Positions 6,065 through 7,436 of a stretch of 7,436 bases of DNA are shown here, one piece after another. The translations under genes and the position numbers were made by a program. A model generated the notes under the pieces. That model was not told the origin of the DNA, did no database searches, and saw only the letters and a program-made list of their open reading frames with translations. Position 1 is the first letter of the stretch; each line of letters starts with the position of its first letter. The stretch spans positions 1 to 7,436 of the forward strand of contig CAKSSJ010000047.1 in NCBI GenBank assembly GCA_934488615.1. Reading direction: 5' to 3'. This stretch comes from an uncultured Eubacteriales bacterium. GTDB lineage: Bacteria; Bacillota; Clostridia; Oscillospirales; Acutalibacteraceae.

Positions 6065-7204
6065 ATGAAATATATGACGAGATATATTTCCGCACTTCTT
6101 TCGCTCATTCTCTGCTTTGTTTTTACATACCCTGCCATGATAAAGCAGGTTCAGGAGCAAAAGCAGACCGATATCCGGGAACAGCTTGACCGTATCGAAC
6201 AGCTTGAAAAGGACTACAGGAGCGGCAATTACTCCAAGGTTGACGAGAATTCATTCTGTGATTTTGACCTCGGCAAGGCATGCGCCGACGGAGTGAAATA
6301 CAACGAGGTTTCGTTCCTCGGCACTCACAACAGCTATCAAAAGGAGTGCGTTCCCGCAAGGCAGAAGCTTTTTCAGGACGCCTCGACCGTGACGTTCGGT
6401 CTTGTCAAGGCCGAAAAGGCTAAGTTCTCCGCCGACTATCTGACCGACCAGCTCAACCTCGGAATCAGAAGCGTTGAGCTTGACGTTGAAACGGTCGTAA
6501 AGGACGGCAAGACGAGCTTTGTTTGCTCCCACTCCCCTGTCCTCGACATGCCGACGCATTGCTACGATTTTGCACTTGCGCTGAAAGAGATCAAGCTCTG
6601 GTCGGACGCAAACCCGAATCATCTGCCCGTGACGATAATCATTGAGCCGAAAAAGGTGTTCATTCCCGATAAGAACATGCGCTATTTCACCTGCGCCTAT
6701 GCCAATGAGCTTGGCGAGCAGGCAAAGGAAATCTTCGGCGACACGCTCATCACCCCTGCCGACATGATGGGAAATCATTCGTCACTCAAGGAAATGCGGG
6801 AAGCCGACGGTTGGATGACGCTCAGCGAAACAAGGGGTCACGTCATGCTTCTTCTGCACGACACGACCGTGACAGACAAGTACATTGAACAGGATACCTC
6901 GATAAAATCTCAGGTCATGTTCCCGATGCTTCGCTATGACAGCCGCGACAAGGACTATGCCTCATTTCTGCTCATCAACAAGCCCAAGGATATCCAAACT
7001 CAGGCGGAGGAGGTTCTCGCAAAGGGGCTCATAATCAGAACGAGGTCGGACAACTTCGGTTCGTATAAGGAAGCGGATTCGCAGACTGCCCTCAACAGCG
7101 GCGCACAGATCGTTTCGACCGATTATCCGCCGAAAGCCGATATGTCAAAGGCGGAGCGCGTTGTAACATTCAACGGCGGCTACACCGTCAGCATTGTAAA
7201 ATAA
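6065..7204 (+). CDS. Secreted Ca2+-dependent phosphoinositide phospholipase C-like enzyme
   Basis: The 379-residue protein resembles the bacterial Ca2+-dependent phosphoinositide-specific phospholipase C family (PI-PLC-C1 type), whose members cleave the headgroup phosphodiester of phosphatidylinositol lipids. A hydrophobic segment at about residues 7-24 is a signal peptide or anchor; a charged, probably coiled helix follows at about 28-55 before the catalytic domain. Family blocks visible in order are FLGTHNSYQ (H88, N89), LGIRSVELDV with likely Ca2+ ligands E138 and D140, SHSPVLD (second histidine, H156), WSDANPNHLPVTIIIEPK, the LITPADMMG...SLKE block, RGHVMLLLHD, and the terminal LIIRTRSDN...ALNSGAQIVSTDYPP. 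It appears complete. ATG 6065 is chosen because AAAGGA at 6050-6055 lies 9 nt upstream; TTG 6044 and ATG 6074 fit less well. The true substrate (inositol lipid, GPI anchor or another phosphodiester) cannot be told from sequence. It follows the secA terminator closely and ends at its own terminator. Confidence 0.88.
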   Translation: MKYMTRYISALLSLILCFVFTYPAMIKQVQEQKQTDIREQLDRIEQLEKDYRSGNYSKVDENSFCDFDLGKACADGVKYNEVSFLGTHNSYQKECVPARQKLFQDASTVTFGLVKAEKAKFSADYLTDQLNLGIRSVELDVETVVKDGKTSFVCSHSPVLDMPTHCYDFALALKEIKLWSDANPNHLPVTIIIEPKKVFIPDKNMRYFTCAYANELGEQAKEIFGDTLITPADMMGNHSSLKEMREADGWMTLSETRGHVMLLLHDTTVTDKYIEQDTSIKSQVMFPMLRYDSRDKDYASFLLINKPKDIQTQAEEVLAKGLIIRTRSDNFGSYKEADSQTALNSGAQIVSTDYPPKADMSKAERVVTFNGGYTVSIVK

Positions 7205-7210
7205 AACATA

Positions 7211-7246
7211 AAAGGTTGCACGGGCATTCCGCGCAACCTTTATTTT
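7211..7246 (+). terminator. Intrinsic terminator after the phospholipase gene
   Basis: AAAGGTTGC at 7211-7219 pairs perfectly with GCAACCTTT at 7233-7241. After an A/C mismatch the stem continues for three pairs (CGG/CCG) around a GCATT loop. A T-rich tract (ATTTTT) follows. It begins 6 nt after the stop codon, so it closes this transcription unit. Confidence 0.9.
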
Positions 7247-7310
7247 TATGAAAAATTATGAATTCCAGATTCAGTGAGGGAGTGAAGGATAAAGCCCGCA
7301 CAAACCTCTC

Positions 7311-7436
7311 GGCTCCCCTGTAGGGTAGCGAAGTGTCGCCGCGGTAGTGAATGACAGTCCGGTGGACTGTCAGAGCCGCGACGTGACCGAGCCGCAGCGA
7401 GACGCTGTCACGGCTCGTCCGTGACTGAGGGGTTTT
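7311..7436 (+). repeat. Dispersed intergenic element, copy 3 (right part outside window)
   Basis: The sequence from about 7311 (GGCT, CCCCTGT, AGGGTAGCGAAG) matches the outer end of the complete element at 2962-3176 read in reverse, and leads into the 74-bp core. It is cut by the window end just after the variable hairpin and CTGAGGGG. Together with the stretch 7247-7310, where I see no gene, it makes up the non-coding tail of the window. Confidence 0.85.
7334..7407 (+). repeat. 74-bp core repeat, copy 3
   Basis: This copy is identical to positions 1-74 except C for G at 7339. The strong TGACAGTCC/GGACTGTCA hairpin is at 7352-7372. It is followed by the longest of the three variable hairpins, GTCACGG, CTCGT, CCGTGAC, at 7407-7425. 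Confidence 0.95.

Noticed and set aside
6251..6778. 175-codon open frame on the - strand opposite the phospholipase gene
   Set aside because: It is a shadow of a gene with clear family motifs on the + strand.

Overview
The window looks like a low-to-mid-GC Firmicute, most likely a gut Oscillospirales/Ruminococcaceae-type organism. This rests on the style of the SecA and dCMP deaminase proteins, AGGA/GAGGG-type ribosome binding sites, a TTG start, and C-rich/G-rich intergenic palindromes of a kind I recall from that group. The taxonomic guess is inference; no marker here was searched against a database. All five recognisable genes lie on the + strand and appear intact.

Layout. Positions 1-304 carry the right-hand part of a dispersed repeat element, with a short tandem repeat and inverted repeat inside it. 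Next is a tight three-gene set (305-2862): an exonuclease III-type AP endonuclease, an unrecognised exported or membrane-anchored protein, and a dCMP deaminase. The spacers are only 12 and 11 nt and each holds a GAGGGA ribosome binding site, so the three are probably co-transcribed. Positions 2863-3253 form a 391-nt gap holding a complete ~215-bp copy of the dispersed element, in the opposite orientation, just upstream of secA. secA (3254-5995) is a full-length, zinc-tailed housekeeping translocase gene followed by a clear intrinsic terminator. A secreted Ca2+-dependent phosphoinositide phospholipase C-like enzyme (6065-7204) follows and ends at its own terminator. The last ~126 bases enter a third copy of the element, which is cut by the window end.

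How the genes fit together. The exonuclease repairs abasic and 3'-blocked DNA, while the deaminase makes dUMP for thymidylate synthesis; both belong to DNA maintenance and nucleotide supply. The exported protein between them has no obvious link. SecA drives export and would be the expected route for both signal-bearing proteins, but their proximity does not prove a functional connection.

The least explained material is the repeat family. A 74-bp core occurs three times: twice identical, once with a single change. Each copy is followed by a short hairpin whose sequence differs between copies while staying self-complementary. The complete copy has near-identical 11-bp inverted ends and sits within an outer 12-bp inverted repeat near the probable secA promoter. 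I see no transposase, CRISPR array, tRNA or rRNA.
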